Shown piece after piece: positions 49,003 through 58,773 of a DNA stretch of 64,000 nucleotides. The stretch is taken from assembly GCF_014698795.1 (NCBI RefSeq), contig NZ_JACJTR010000002.1, positions 62,001 to 126,000 on the forward strand, written 5' to 3'. Below the pieces are notes generated by a model. It ran no database searches and was not told the origin of the DNA. It worked only from the letters and a program-made list of their open reading frames with translations. The position numbers and the translations under genes are program-made. The DNA comes from Nostoc sp. FACHB-892. Lineage in GTDB: Bacteria > Cyanobacteriota > Cyanobacteriia > Cyanobacteriales > Nostocaceae. Positions within the stretch are counted from its first letter, which is position 1; each line of letters begins with the position of its first letter.

Positions 49003-49259
49003 CACTAATACTGTGTATCTGTATCGTATTTACTCAATCGCTTTTTACGTTACCCATACATTCTAAGAAAAAAATAGTAAGCTTTAGCTTTCGGGGGTAA
49101 GCTGTTTTCAATGCGATTAAGTGTAGTTGACCTTATAAAATATCTACTTGACCATTTCACATCTTTTAAACTAATTTTACCTGCTCCAAATCTATTACTT
49201 GGGAACAATTTTCTTTAATAAGTATCTCTAAAATATCATCAATATTAATCGAAAAAGCT

Positions 49260-49634
49260 TTGAGAGTTTCTTTGATAGCTGCTTGTGAATTCTGCCAATT
49301 TTTTGATGCTGATGGTGAAAAAAACTATCGCGCCATTGCAGGGGATGAGCACTCTGTTGGCAAAACTGCGGGGCAAGCCCTAGATGCGTTAACTACTCAG
49401 TTGGGTGAAACAGAGTTCAGCGCACTGCTTGTCATTCAAAACTTTAGCTCTGACCCGTTTTTTAGCGCTAAACAACAAAAACGGTTATCGAAATTGATGA
49501 GTTTATGGCGGTTAGGACGAGATCAGGGGCAAGGATTAGCACCAGAGCAACAAGCAGAGTTGGATACTTTGGTTGAAGCTGAATTAAGAGCAGCAGCCAA
49601 AACATCTGCATTGATACAGCAAGAGAGTTTGTGA
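49260..49634 (+). CDS. Hypothetical protein, start uncertain
   Basis: 124 residues: ACEFCQFFDADGEKNYRAIA, SVGKTAGQALDALTTQL, LLVIQNFSSDPFFSAKQQKRL and a helical end with LAPEQQAELDTLVEAELRAA. The pattern (PPEQQAEL..LVEAEL) is common in small cyanobacterial proteins that sit beside nuclease genes and may act as antitoxins. The only available start is a TTG at 49260, since an in-frame stop lies at 49245; the N-terminus may therefore be damaged. Just downstream, the frame from 49664 reads ANHRCEYCQ, like the start of an HNH nuclease, but soon stops. Confidence 0.5.
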   Translation: MRVSLIAACEFCQFFDADGEKNYRAIAGDEHSVGKTAGQALDALTTQLGETEFSALLVIQNFSSDPFFSAKQQKRLSKLMSLWRLGRDQGQGLAPEQQAELDTLVEAELRAAAKTSALIQQESL

Positions 49635-49860
49635 ATCGGTATTACGCTGCGATCACTGGGTGAGCCAACCATCGTTGTGAGTACTGCCAATGGGAAATCG
49701 GAACTACGGGAAAATACGACTTTTACAAGACGTGAACACCGATCTAGGCGATCGCTCTGCTGTTCATACAATATCTATTAAGAATAGAAATTGTATTTAC
49801 TTGGTGTTCTGGTGGTAGCCTGCAACAAGCTGCTGCGCCTTTACGTTCCTGAAAAAGCCT

Positions 49861-52479
49861 ATGCAACCTACTAATCCTAACCAATTCACAGAAAAAGCCT
49901 GGGAAGCGATCACCCATACCCCGGATATTGTTAAACAATATCAACAACAGCAAATAGAAAGCGAACACCTGATGAAAGCGCTGCTAGAACAAGATGGTCT
50001 AGCAACTGGGATTCTCACTAAGGCGGGTGTTAACCTGCAAAAACTGCGTGATCGCACTGAACAATTTTTTCAACGTCAGCCAAAAGTATCCGGTAGCAGC
50101 AGTTCTGTTTACTTAGGACGCAGCTTGGATACACTTCTAGATCGGGCAGATGGATATCGCAAAGAGTTTCAAGACGAATATATTTCAATTGAACACTTAT
50201 TGCTGGCTTACGCTAAAGATGATCGCTTTGGCAAAGCTTTATTCCAAGAATTCGGTTTAAACGAAGCCAAGCTAAAAGATATTATTAAACAAGTTCGGGG
50301 GAGCCAAAAAGTGACCGATCAAAATCCAGAAGGCAAATACGAAGCACTGGAAAAATACGGGCGTGACCTTACAGAAGCCGCACGTAAAGGTCAACTCGAT
50401 CCAGTGATTGGGCGAGATGATGAGATTCGTCGCACTGTGCAAATTCTCTCTCGCCGCACCAAGAATAACCCTGTGCTAATTGGTGAACCAGGTGTTGGTA
50501 AAACTGCGATCGCTGAAGGGCTAGCACAGCGCATTGTCGCCGGTGATGTACCCCAGTCTCTCAAAGACCGCAAACTAATTGCTTTAGATATGGGTGCTTT
50601 GATTGCAGGGGCAAAATTCCGGGGTGAATTTGAAGAACGCCTGAAAGCAGTATTAAAAGAAGTTACTGAATCTGGCGGCAATATTGTTTTATTTATTGAT
50701 GAAATTCACACCGTTGTCGGCGCTGGTGCAAGCCAAGGCGCGATGGATGCTGGTAACTTGTTAAAACCGATGTTGGCGCGGGGCGAATTGCGCTGTATTG
50801 GGGCGACAACTCTAGATGAATACCGCAAACATATCGAAAAAGATGCCGCACTAGAAAGACGTTTCCAGCAAGTTTATGTCGATCAACCCAGTGTAGAAGA
50901 TAGTATTTCGATTTTGCGCGGGTTGAGAGAACGTTATGAAAACCATCATGGGGTGAAGATTTCAGATAGTGCTTTAGTTGCCGCCGCCGTATTGTCGAGT
51001 CGTTATATTAGCGATCGCTTCCTCCCTGATAAAGCCATTGACTTAGTAGACGAAGCCGCCGCGAGATTAAAAATGGAGATTACCTCCAAACCTGAAGAAC
51101 TCGACGAAATTGATCGCAAAATTCTGCAATTGGAAATGGAGAAGCTTTCGCTCAAAAAAGAAAGTGATGCAGCTTCTCGTGAACGTCTAGAAAAATTAGA
51201 AAAAGAAATTGCCGATCTCAAAGAAGAACAAAGAACTTTGAATAGTCAATGGCAGTCTGAAAAAGACATCATTGACAAAATTCAGTCTGTGAAAAAAGAG
51301 ATTGAACGGGTTAACTTAGAGATTCAACAAGCAGAACGCGACTACGATCTTAACCGTGCTGCTGAGTTGAAATATGGTAATTTAACTAGTTTGCATCGTC
51401 AATTGGAAGCAGTAGAAGCTGAATTGGCAAGCGCTCAAAAAAGTGGTAAATCACTATTACGAGAAGAAGTCACAGAAGCCGATATTGCCGAAATTATTTC
51501 TAAATGGACAGGAATTCCCATCAGCAAGCTAGTGGAATCTGAAAAAGAAAAACTGCTGCATTTAGAAGATGAACTGCACCGCCGCGTGGTTGGACAAGAA
51601 GAAGCAGTCACAGCTGTAGCGGATTCAATTCAGCGATCGCGGGCTGGACTGGCTGATCCCAATCGTCCCATTGCTAGCTTTATTTTCCTTGGACCGACAG
51701 GTGTGGGTAAAACCGAGTTAGCGAAAGCGCTGGCGGCGTATATGTTCGACAGTGAAGATGCGCTGGTGCGAATCGATATGTCTGAGTATATGGAGAAACA
51801 CGCTGTTTCTCGTTTAATCGGTGCGCCTCCAGGATACGTGGGTTACGAAGAAGGCGGACAACTTACAGAAGCAATTCGCCGCCGTCCTTACTCAGTGATT
51901 CTCTTCGACGAAATCGAGAAAGCACATCCCGATGTATTTAATATCTTCTTGCAAATTCTCGATGATGGTCGCGTCACTGATGCCCAAGGTCATAAGGTGG
52001 ACTTCAAGAACGCTATTATCATCATGACTAGCAACATCGGTTCGCAGTACATTCTTGATGTCGCCGGAGATAACACTCACTACGACGAAATGCGCCGTCG
52101 GGTGATGGAGGCGATGCGGAATAGTTTCCGTCCAGAATTCCTGAACCGGATTGACGAAATCATCATCTTCCACGGTTTAGATAAGAAAGAATTGCGGCAT
52201 ATTGTGCTTTTGCAAGTGGAAAGATTGCGCCAAAGATTGAGCGATCGCAAAATATCCCTCAAACTCTCGGATACTGCACTTGACTTTTTAGCAGAAGTAG
52301 GGTATGACCCAGTATATGGGGCACGTCCACTGAAGCGGGCGATTCAGCGAGAGTTAGAAACTCAAATTGCCAAAGCCATCTTGCGCGGTGAATTCACCGA
52401 TGGCAACACCATCTTTGTAGATGTGCAAAATGAGCGTCTTTCTTTTAGTCGCTTACCTGCTGAGGTGTTTACCAGCTAA
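49861..52479 (+). CDS. clpB: ATP-dependent chaperone ClpB (second paralog)
   Basis: Full-length ClpB disaggregase, 872 residues, with the same order of domains as the copy at 15-17.7 kb: Clp N-terminal repeats, Walker A1 GEPGVGKTA, coiled-coil M domain (about 405-535), Walker A2 GPTGVGKTE, and [20 protein letters not shown] at the C-terminus. It is closer to the general bacterial consensus ([28 protein letters not shown]) and may be the stress-induced form; Synechococcus has one heat-inducible and one essential ClpB. Which role each copy has here cannot be decided from sequence. A TTACGTTCCTGAAAAAGCCT leader precedes it without a clear ribosome binding site. Confidence 0.96.
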   Translation: MQPTNPNQFTEKAWEAITHTPDIVKQYQQQQIESEHLMKALLEQDGLATGILTKAGVNLQKLRDRTEQFFQRQPKVSGSSSSVYLGRSLDTLLDRADGYRKEFQDEYISIEHLLLAYAKDDRFGKALFQEFGLNEAKLKDIIKQVRGSQKVTDQNPEGKYEALEKYGRDLTEAARKGQLDPVIGRDDEIRRTVQILSRRTKNNPVLIGEPGVGKTAIAEGLAQRIVAGDVPQSLKDRKLIALDMGALIAGAKFRGEFEERLKAVLKEVTESGGNIVLFIDEIHTVVGAGASQGAMDAGNLLKPMLARGELRCIGATTLDEYRKHIEKDAALERRFQQVYVDQPSVEDSISILRGLRERYENHHGVKISDSALVAAAVLSSRYISDRFLPDKAIDLVDEAAARLKMEITSKPEELDEIDRKILQLEMEKLSLKKESDAASRERLEKLEKEIADLKEEQRTLNSQWQSEKDIIDKIQSVKKEIERVNLEIQQAERDYDLNRAAELKYGNLTSLHRQLEAVEAELASAQKSGKSLLREEVTEADIAEIISKWTGIPISKLVESEKEKLLHLEDELHRRVVGQEEAVTAVADSIQRSRAGLADPNRPIASFIFLGPTGVGKTELAKALAAYMFDSEDALVRIDMSEYMEKHAVSRLIGAPPGYVGYEEGGQLTEAIRRRPYSVILFDEIEKAHPDVFNIFLQILDDGRVTDAQGHKVDFKNAIIIMTSNIGSQYILDVAGDNTHYDEMRRRVMEAMRNSFRPEFLNRIDEIIIFHGLDKKELRHIVLLQVERLRQRLSDRKISLKLSDTALDFLAEVGYDPVYGARPLKRAIQRELETQIAKAILRGEFTDGNTIFVDVQNERLSFSRLPAEVFTS

Positions 52480-52840
52480 TTGAAGATCATCTCATATCAT
52501 GTCCGCATAATTTAGTTGTGATTTCCACAGTCATTGCACCCCACCCCCAACCCCTCCCCGCGCTTGCGGGGAACTCGGGCCCCCCTCTGGGGATTAGGGG
52601 CAGCAGGGTGGTTTCATACGAAAAAAGAAAAATACATAAGTCTTGATTTCTCGTTTTATGGCATGGCTTTTTACCCCACTTCCATTCCTCTTCCCGAAAC
52701 GGAGAGAGGCTTTGAAACGCAGTTTTAGTTTTTCTCTGCTTGTATGAAACCACCCTGCTCTGGGGATTAGGGGCAGGGAGACAAAGCGTAGCTTTGCCGG
52801 GGTGGGGTTCTCCGGGTTTGATAATCAAGCGGACATGATA
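52480..52840. other. Repeat block containing a nested MITE-like insertion
   Basis: A GC-rich palindromic repeat (CCCCACCCCCAACCCCTCCC ... GCCGGGGTGGGGTTC, about 52539-52810) interrupted by the insertion described separately. A 113-codon frame on the minus strand runs through it but is only repeat sequence. Convergent genes lie on both sides. Confidence 0.7.
52604..52757. mobile_element. MITE-like element with 16-bp terminal inverted repeats
   Basis: A 154-base insertion with perfect ends CAGGGTGGTTTCATAC and GTATGAAACCACCCTG. It is flanked on both sides by an identical 19-base sequence, CTCTGGGGATTAGGGGCAG (52585-52603 and 52758-52776), as expected of a target-site duplication. No transposase frame is inside. 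The interior carries GGAGAGAGGCTTTGAAACG, related to the repeat near 32235. Confidence 0.85.
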
Positions 52841-53407
52841 TTACGAATTATTTTGTCCCTTACAAATCACTTGTCGCATTTTACGCATATTTGCAGGTAA
52901 CTCTAAGTTCATCGCTTGTTGAATGAAAATTGATGGAATTGGAATCAGAGGTGTAGCTTGCACAGTATAAGAAAGCAAAGTGCCATTACCGCAATCTTTG
53001 AGTTCTAAATTAGCGTTAAAATCCTCAAAAGTCCCTTTTTCCATGCGAAATTGGATTTTTTGCCCCAGCACTTCTACAACGTTGAGGTAAATTTCAACTT
53101 GAGCTGTGAAAAAGAAAAAGGCTTTTTGTGCTGCTTGATACAGGCGTTTGACTTCGCCTCTATGTAATATTTCGCTTTTAGTGATATCAGGAAAATATTG
53201 TACCCAGCGGGGGTAATCAGTTAATTGCTGCCAGACTTGCGATCGCACCATCGGCACATACATCCACGCAGTCACCGCGCCACCCCAGCTTTTGTGTGAT
53301 CGCGTTTCTATGAAAATTTCACCCTCTACCAGCAACCTTTGCTTGTCTTGACTCCAAGCCATATCTGAACCTGCAATAATTGAGTCTGAGATATGAGACG
53401 CAGACAT
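52841..53407 (-). CDS. SRPBCC (START-like) polyketide cyclase/dehydrase family protein
   Basis: A 188-residue protein with the cyclase/dehydrase (coenzyme-Q-binding-like) pattern: AWMYVPMVRSQVWQQLTDYPRWVQYFPDI near the start of the fold, then beta strands (VEVLGQKIQFRMEKGTFEDF), and a C-terminal helix ANMRKMRQVI. Such proteins have a hydrophobic ligand cavity; the ligand is unknown. The start ATG has no obvious alternative. Confidence 0.82.
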   Translation of the reverse strand: MSASHISDSIIAGSDMAWSQDKQRLLVEGEIFIETRSHKSWGGAVTAWMYVPMVRSQVWQQLTDYPRWVQYFPDITKSEILHRGEVKRLYQAAQKAFFFFTAQVEIYLNVVEVLGQKIQFRMEKGTFEDFNANLELKDCGNGTLLSYTVQATPLIPIPSIFIQQAMNLELPANMRKMRQVICKGQNNS

Positions 53408-53818
53408 AATAATTTTAGTTACTCCTCAACTCATCCACCTAATAAAGTTGAAACTATAAGCCATAAAACTTGATTTAGATCCAACCCATTAAATTTTAGT
53501 TCCAGTGTAATACCTATCTTTTCCGGAAAGGGTTATTTTTTGGTAATTATTTCAGTCACTTTACTGGAAAACTATATTTCTTATCAGAATTAACATAATT
53601 AATACTTAAGTGAGTTTTATCAGAGGAATACTTGTAAATGAAAAACTGCGTTGTTAACAGTTAGAATTGCATAAACACGACCTAATATCAAGCACTTTAC
53701 CCCAACGTTTGGATAGAGTCTCTCGATTTTTACGTGTTATTTTTGATAAAACTACAACTTCATCGTAATTTCATATTTTATTTATCTGTAATGTCTGTTG
53801 AGGTGAGAAAAAAAATAG
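53408..53818. other. A/T-rich divergent spacer
   Basis: About 410 bases between the SRPBCC gene and a small membrane protein. No repeat or gene recognised; both promoters are expected here. Confidence 0.4.
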
Positions 53819-54013
53819 GTGAGTCAATCTTCTTTAAATCGTAGATTAATCCAGATTTTCGGTATACTTCTCGGCATTAGCGTAGCCGTCTGGTTACTGA
53901 GAGGCTTTGGTATTCTCACTTTTATTCCAGGTGGAATAATTTGGCTACTGTTACTAGGAGCGATCGCGATCGGAGTTATCAGTTATGCCCAAAGAACATG
54001 GTGGCGTTTATAA
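53819..54013 (+). CDS. Small two-helix membrane protein
   Basis: 64 residues starting at a GTG (MSQSSLNRRLIQIF). Two membrane helices are clear: IFGILLGISVAVWLLRGFGI and FIPGGIIWLLLLGAIAIGVI, with a short turn, and a basic C-terminus QRTWWRL. No family is known to me. It precedes the rubredoxin gene by 160 bases on the same strand, but no functional link is visible. Confidence 0.6.
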   Translation: MSQSSLNRRLIQIFGILLGISVAVWLLRGFGILTFIPGGIIWLLLLGAIAIGVISYAQRTWWRL

Positions 54014-54174
54014 TTTCATAAATCTACCCAAGGGTAGATACCATCCTAAATACGCTTTTTCGGATGATTTTTATGCCGTAGCCCCGTTTAAGAATTGTAG
54101 AATGCCTATTTTGACTCACTGCCAAAAGTATTTAATACTGAAGCAGTGGCAACAATTTACAAGGGGAAACGAAC

Positions 54175-54339
54175 ATGGCAAAGTATATATGTACTCTTTG
54201 TGCCTATGAATATGACCCAGAAGTAGGCGATCCAGATGGCGGTATAGAACCAGGAACAGCCTTTAAAGATATACCAGATGATTGGGTATGTCCAACTTGT
54301 GGTGCGACAAAAGAAGACTTTGAACCTGCTGAAGAGTAA
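54175..54339 (+). CDS. Rubredoxin
   Basis: A 54-residue soluble rubredoxin binding one iron through four cysteines: C6 and C9 in [13 protein letters not shown]39 and C42 in [14 protein letters not shown]. The segment between ([20 protein letters not shown]) is standard. A clear AAGGGG lies 8 bases before the ATG. It acts as a small electron carrier; it lacks the membrane anchor of the photosystem-associated RubA type. It stands just before a flavoprotein gene on the same strand (46 bases), a possible functional pairing. Confidence 0.96.
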   Translation: MAKYICTLCAYEYDPEVGDPDGGIEPGTAFKDIPDDWVCPTCGATKEDFEPAEE

Positions 54340-54384
54340 AGAGAACAGCTAGCCTAGAGAGTAGGTGCTGTAAAAGAGATATTT

Positions 54385-55632
54385 TTGAAATTGTTACCGT
54401 TACAAATTGTAGTTATTGGGGGCGGGGCAGCCGGATTTTTTGGCGCGATCGCTTGTGCTAAAGCCAATCCTGATGCAGAAGTTACTTTACTCGAAGCCAG
54501 TCGTCAACCACTGGCGAAAGTGCTAATTTCTGGTGGTGGACGCTGCAACGTTACTCACGCTTGTTTTGAGCCTGAAGAGTTAGTGCAAAATTACCCCAGA
54601 GGTGCAAAAGCTTTGCGGGGTGCTTTGACTCGCTTTGGCCCTCAAGATACAGTAGCTTGGTTTGCTGCTGCTGGAGTCTATCTAAAAACTGAAGCTGATG
54701 GTCGGATGTTTCCTGTCACCAACAGTTCAGAAACCATTGTGGAATGTTTAATTAAAGCGGTGGCGAAATCTGGAGTCAAACTCCGTATCGGTACACACGT
54801 AACTTCAGTGAAAACCGCAGCAGATAAGGGGTTTGATATTCTTCTGAAGTCAGGAGAGACAATTAAATGCGATCGCCTGCTTCTTGCTACCGGCAGCAGC
54901 CTTGTGGGTTATAAAATTGTCAGAGAGTTAGGCCATAAAGTTGAACCGCCAGTACCCTCGTTATTTACCTTCAACATTGTCGATCCTCAGTTGAGGGAGT
55001 TAGCTGGAGTTAGCATTAATCCTGCCCAATTGCGGTTATCGGCGGGCGGAAAATCCAAATTACAACAAACTGGGCCATTGCTAATTACCCACTGGGGTTT
55101 GAGTGGGCCGGCTGTTTTGAAGCTTTCTGCTTGGGGTGCGAGAGTTCTGTACGAAAGCCGCTATCAAGCCACATTATTGATTAATTGGCTGCCTGATTTG
55201 CAACAAGAACAAGTGCGAGAAAAAGTTTTAGCTGTTAAGGATGAATGGGGAAAGAAAGCGATCGCATTGCATCGCGGGGTTGATTTACCCCATCGTCTCT
55301 GGCAATATATCATTGCTCGTGTAGGTATTACCACAGAAGACCGTTGGGCAGAAATATCTAGTAAAACCTTAAATCGACTGCTGCAAGAACTTACTCAGGG
55401 ACAATACTTAATCAACGGTAAAGGAGCCTTCAAAGAAGAATTTGTTACCTGTGGCGGTGTTAATCTCAAAGAAGTCAATTTCAAGACGATGGAAAGTAGA
55501 TTAGTTCCTGGTCTTTATTTTGCCGGAGAAATCTTAGATATTGATGGCGTGACCGGTGGGTTTAACTTCCAAAGTGCTTGGACAACTGGGTATTTAGCAG
55601 GCGTAGCAATGGCGACTAGTGAACTTGACTAA
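54385..55632 (+). CDS. HI0933-like FAD/NAD(P)-dependent flavoprotein
   Basis: Flavoprotein of the HI0933/BaiN family, 415 residues. FAD-binding GGGAAGFFGAIACA at the N-terminus, then the family-specific LISGGGRCNVTHA and DGRMFPVTNSSETI, and a C-terminal TCGGVNLKEVNFKTMESRLV and GEILDIDGVTGGFNFQSAW. The start is a TTG at 54385 (KLLPLQIVVIGGG); no ATG is available. Reaction unknown; some relatives reduce unsaturated bile-acid rings. The rubredoxin 46 bases upstream might supply electrons, but this is inference. Confidence 0.9.
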   Translation: MKLLPLQIVVIGGGAAGFFGAIACAKANPDAEVTLLEASRQPLAKVLISGGGRCNVTHACFEPEELVQNYPRGAKALRGALTRFGPQDTVAWFAAAGVYLKTEADGRMFPVTNSSETIVECLIKAVAKSGVKLRIGTHVTSVKTAADKGFDILLKSGETIKCDRLLLATGSSLVGYKIVRELGHKVEPPVPSLFTFNIVDPQLRELAGVSINPAQLRLSAGGKSKLQQTGPLLITHWGLSGPAVLKLSAWGARVLYESRYQATLLINWLPDLQQEQVREKVLAVKDEWGKKAIALHRGVDLPHRLWQYIIARVGITTEDRWAEISSKTLNRLLQELTQGQYLINGKGAFKEEFVTCGGVNLKEVNFKTMESRLVPGLYFAGEILDIDGVTGGFNFQSAWTTGYLAGVAMATSELD

Positions 55633-55705
55633 ATAATTACTAATTCGTAATCCGTAATGGGAAAATTGTCTTGCCATTGCAGATCAATTTTGAATACACC
55701 CAACA

Positions 55706-56761
55706 ATGAAATTCAGCGAAATCCTCCACCAATTTGGTGATGCCGTTACCAATCATAGCCTGACTATCAACCCAGACCATGACCCAGAAATTACAGGGGT
55801 AGCAGCCATTGATGAAGCTACCATTGGTACTCTCAGTTACGTAGAAGGGGCAAAATTTGGGTCTTTTATCAGTAAGACTGATGCTAGTGCTTTAATTTTG
55901 CCCCAGGACGAAAAATTACAGGTGCTTGCACAAGAAAGCGGTATTGTCTGGATAGCGACCTCAGATCCGCGACTGCTGTTTGCCAGAGCGATCGCACTTT
56001 TTTACCAACCATATTGCCCCATCCCAGAAATTCATCCCACTGCTGTGATTCACTTTACGGCAAAAGTTGGTAATGATGTTTACATTGGCCCCCATGCTGT
56101 GATTCAACAGGGGGTAGAAATTGGCGATGGCGCAATTATTCATCCCAATGTGGTGATTTATCCAGATGCCAAAATAGGCGATCGCACCACCTTACACGCC
56201 AACTGTACCATCCATGAACGCACCCGCATCGGTGCAGATTGCGTGATTCACAGTGGTGCTGTCATCGGTGCAGAAGGCTTTGGTTTTGTTCCTACCCGGA
56301 CTGGTTGGTTAAAAATGGAACAATCCGGGCATACAGTATTAGAAGATGGCGTAGAAGTTGGCTGCAACAGCGCCATTGACCGCCCAGCCGTCGGAGAAAC
56401 ACGAGTAGGACGTAATACAGTAATTGATAACTTAGTGCAAATAGGTCACGGTTGCCAAATCGGTTCTGGCTGTGCGATCGCAGGTCAGGTTGGCATGGCG
56501 GGGGGTGTTAAACTAGGAAATCGCGTTATTTTAGCTGGACAAACAGGAATAGCCAATCAAGTGAAGATTGGAGATGGGGCAATGACATCTGCTCAAACTG
56601 GAATTCACAGCGATGTTGCACCAGGAGAAGTTGTCTGCGGAAGTCCAGCCATTCCTTATAAGCTATATCTCAAGGTATGCGCTGTTTATAACCGCCTACC
56701 AGATATGTATCAATCACTAAAACAATTACAACGTAAATTCAAAGATAGCCCTGGCGACTAG
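55706..56761 (+). CDS. lpxD: UDP-3-O-acylglucosamine N-acyltransferase
   Basis: Adds the N-linked acyl chain to UDP-3-O-acylglucosamine in lipid A synthesis, using acyl-ACP. The 351 residues have the N-terminal uridine-binding domain (1-100) and a left-handed beta helix of hexapeptide repeats (VYIGPHAVIQQGVEIGDGAI onward), the catalytic His in IGHGCQIGSG, and a C-terminal helix. acpP, its acyl-donor carrier, lies downstream at 58.2 kb. The gene appears to be alone; other lpx genes are not present. Confidence 0.96.
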   Translation: MKFSEILHQFGDAVTNHSLTINPDHDPEITGVAAIDEATIGTLSYVEGAKFGSFISKTDASALILPQDEKLQVLAQESGIVWIATSDPRLLFARAIALFYQPYCPIPEIHPTAVIHFTAKVGNDVYIGPHAVIQQGVEIGDGAIIHPNVVIYPDAKIGDRTTLHANCTIHERTRIGADCVIHSGAVIGAEGFGFVPTRTGWLKMEQSGHTVLEDGVEVGCNSAIDRPAVGETRVGRNTVIDNLVQIGHGCQIGSGCAIAGQVGMAGGVKLGNRVILAGQTGIANQVKIGDGAMTSAQTGIHSDVAPGEVVCGSPAIPYKLYLKVCAVYNRLPDMYQSLKQLQRKFKDSPGD

Positions 56762-56910
56762 AAGTCGCGGCTACACAGACAAAACCCACGCAGGTGGGTT
56801 TAAAAGTTTTTATTAATTAGGGTTTGCTGAGAATTAGACCGCGCTGTAGGGGCAATTCATGTAGCCGAAGGCTTCCCGCAGGGTATTGCCCCTACCTTGC
56901 ACTTGATAAA
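56762..56910. repeat. Nested palindromic repeats between lpxD and the HdrB-like gene
   Basis: AAACCCAC/GTGGGTTT (56782-56801) forms a hairpin; the same ACAGACAAAACCCAC leader is at 27762. Then GTAGGGGCAATTCATG...TTGCCCCTAC (56846-56895), a common palindromic repeat, is interrupted by TAGCCGAAGGCTTCCCGCAGG, another repeat. Convergent genes flank the block. Confidence 0.75.
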
Positions 56911-57816
56911 CTAGAATCCTAACTTTTCCAGCACTGGCTTTGTGGAAACAACGTGGCGTTCTAAACCCAGTTCTTTTGGACTTACACCAAGTGCCAAAGC
57001 AATTAACTGAGATAAATGCAACACTGGTAAACCTAGCTTCTGCTCAATAACCTTTTCTACCTCTGGCTGACGCGAATCTAAATTTAAGTGGCACAGTGGA
57101 CAAGGTGTAACTATACAGTCAGCACCAGAACTCAAAGCATCTTGAATATGCATCCCCGCCATTTTGAAAGATTGGGTAGTGGCATAGCTAGCAAGGGGCC
57201 AACCACAACATTGTGTCCGACCTCGGTAATAAATTGGGGTTGCACCCACCGCCCGAAACATATTTTCCATTGCTTCCGGTTGGAAGGGGTCATCATAAGG
57301 CATAGATTTTTGAGCGCGGAGGAGATAACAGCCATAAAAAGCCGCGCATTTTAATCCACTTAACTTCCGGGTGACACGTTTGGTAATTTCCTCTAAGCCG
57401 TAATCTGTTACCAAGGCGTAGAGAAGATGTTTAACATCGGTACTGCCGCGATAAGGCGAACAGCCTTCTTTATGCAGCAAACCATTAACCTGTTCAATGT
57501 AGGCAGGGTCAGTTGTTTGGCATTCTTTCAGGTGTTCGTTCACATGACCGATAACACCTTGACAAGTGCTGCAATGAGTAAGTAAGGGTAGATTTAATTC
57601 TTCTGCTAAGGCAATATTTCTGGCGTTGACTGTATCTTCCAGCAGTTGAGAATCTTCTTTAAATGTGCCAGAACCACAGCAAGCAGCCTTTTTAAGTTCA
57701 ATCAGTTCAATACCCAGTGCTTGGGTAAGCGCTTGAGTTGACTGGTAAAGTTCCCGACAAGCCCCTTGGGCAACACAGCCAGGGAAGTAAGCGTATTTCA
57801 AGGTGTGAGGTAGCAT
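56911..57816 (-). CDS. HdrB-like CCG-domain iron-sulfur protein
   Basis: Member of the heterodisulfide-reductase subunit B family, 301 residues, with two cysteine-rich CCG modules: AACCGSGTF (with upstream FPGCVAQG and later HCSTCQGV) and TQCCGWPLA (with CPLCHLNL). These modules bind unusual [4Fe-4S] clusters. Cyanobacteria are not methanogens; related proteins have been proposed as succinate-dehydrogenase or HdrB-like redox subunits. An Sdh type-E membrane subunit function is possible but unproven. No partner HdrA/HdrC gene is adjacent. Confidence 0.88.
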   Translation of the reverse strand: MLPHTLKYAYFPGCVAQGACRELYQSTQALTQALGIELIELKKAACCGSGTFKEDSQLLEDTVNARNIALAEELNLPLLTHCSTCQGVIGHVNEHLKECQTTDPAYIEQVNGLLHKEGCSPYRGSTDVKHLLYALVTDYGLEEITKRVTRKLSGLKCAAFYGCYLLRAQKSMPYDDPFQPEAMENMFRAVGATPIYYRGRTQCCGWPLASYATTQSFKMAGMHIQDALSSGADCIVTPCPLCHLNLDSRQPEVEKVIEQKLGLPVLHLSQLIALALGVSPKELGLERHVVSTKPVLEKLGF

Positions 57817-58234
57817 AGAGATATGTTTGGGTTAGAGCGATCGCTCTAAACAATAACTGTTTTATCATTCCTTGTTAGCACCGAAGTTCTGATGTTTGAC
57901 GTTCAGCGACCCTTTAACCATCTAGGTTCAAAGCCGCAGCATCTACATATTCTTATTGCTAGCAAGGCTTTAAATACTGATCGAGACATTGTAAAAAAAA
58001 TTAGCAATAATTAGGCAACTGAATCATCTACACGTATCGGCGATGGCGTAAACCGCTCCACTGCCCAAGTGTTCCTAAAAAACTTAGGCAATTTTTTTTA
58101 GAAGAAAGGTTTTCTAACAGAAAAACCCTTGGTAGTATACGGGCGATCACGCTTGACGATAAGATGTATATGCTCAAAACAATGTCTCCTCTAAAGAGTA
58201 GATCCTAGCAACTGGTTAAGGAATTTTAGTATTT
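57817..58234. other. Divergent spacer, HIP1 palindrome
   Basis: About 420 bases. An 18-bp perfect palindrome TTAGAGCGATCGCTCTAA (57832-57849), centred on HIP1, sits just upstream of the HdrB-like gene and could be an operator. A short CCTAA...TTAGG stem with a T-run is at 58075-58098. The acpP promoter must lie at the right end. Confidence 0.5.
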
Positions 58235-58489
58235 ATGAGCCAAACGGAACTTTTTGAAAAGGTCAAGAAAATCGTTAGTGAACAACTGAGTGTTGATGAT
58301 GCTGCCAAAATCACACCCCAGTCAAAGTTTATGGACGATCTAGGAGCAGATTCCTTGGATACCGTTGAACTGGTGATGGCTTTGGAAGAAGAATTTGATA
58401 TCGAAATTCCTGACGAAGCTGCCGAGCAGATTATCTCGGTTCAAGACGCAGTAGATTACATCAATAACAAAGTTACCGCATCAGCTTAA
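58235..58489 (+). CDS. acpP: Acyl carrier protein
   Basis: Small acidic carrier of growing fatty-acyl chains, 84 residues. The phosphopantetheine attachment serine is S40 in [12 protein letters not shown]. Helices and the C-terminal [10 protein letters not shown] are typical. It is followed by fabF, the usual order in bacteria, though separated here by a 285-base repeat-rich gap. Confidence 0.98.
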   Translation: MSQTELFEKVKKIVSEQLSVDDAAKITPQSKFMDDLGADSLDTVELVMALEEEFDIEIPDEAAEQIISVQDAVDYINNKVTASA

Positions 58490-58490
58490 C

Positions 58491-58522
58491 TGGGGATTGG
58501 GGATTGGGGATTGGGGATTGGG
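58491..58522. repeat. GGGGATT heptamer array after acpP
   Basis: Four copies of GGGGATT starting at the acpP stop region; the same unit as at 17775. The rest of the gap to fabF carries another dispersed block (CTCATGGGGCAGCCCTGCGG). Confidence 0.9.
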
Positions 58523-58773
58523 AAGATTTTTCTTTGTACCTAGTTACCCTTTGGGTGATGCTTCTAACGTCGCTAAGTCAGTCGCTCATGGGGCAGCCCT
58601 GCGGTCTTCTCTTTGAGACGATACGGGAAGGGTTTCCCCAAGTGCAATAACTGGCGTGTTTCCTAAAGTGATCTTGTGGCTTGAAAATCCCCAAAGCCAT
58701 GCTGGCTCACCATTACCTACTCGCTAACCCCGAATTTTTTGCCTGCTGCTTTTTCGCCATTTTTAACTGAATC

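Noticed and set aside
52487..52828. 113-codon frame on the minus strand
   Set aside because: It runs through the nested palindromic repeats and the MITE-like element; no protein-like pattern.
53985..54209. 74-codon frame overlapping the rubredoxin start
   Set aside because: Wrong frame relative to the rubredoxin, which has a clear ribosome binding site and all four cysteines.
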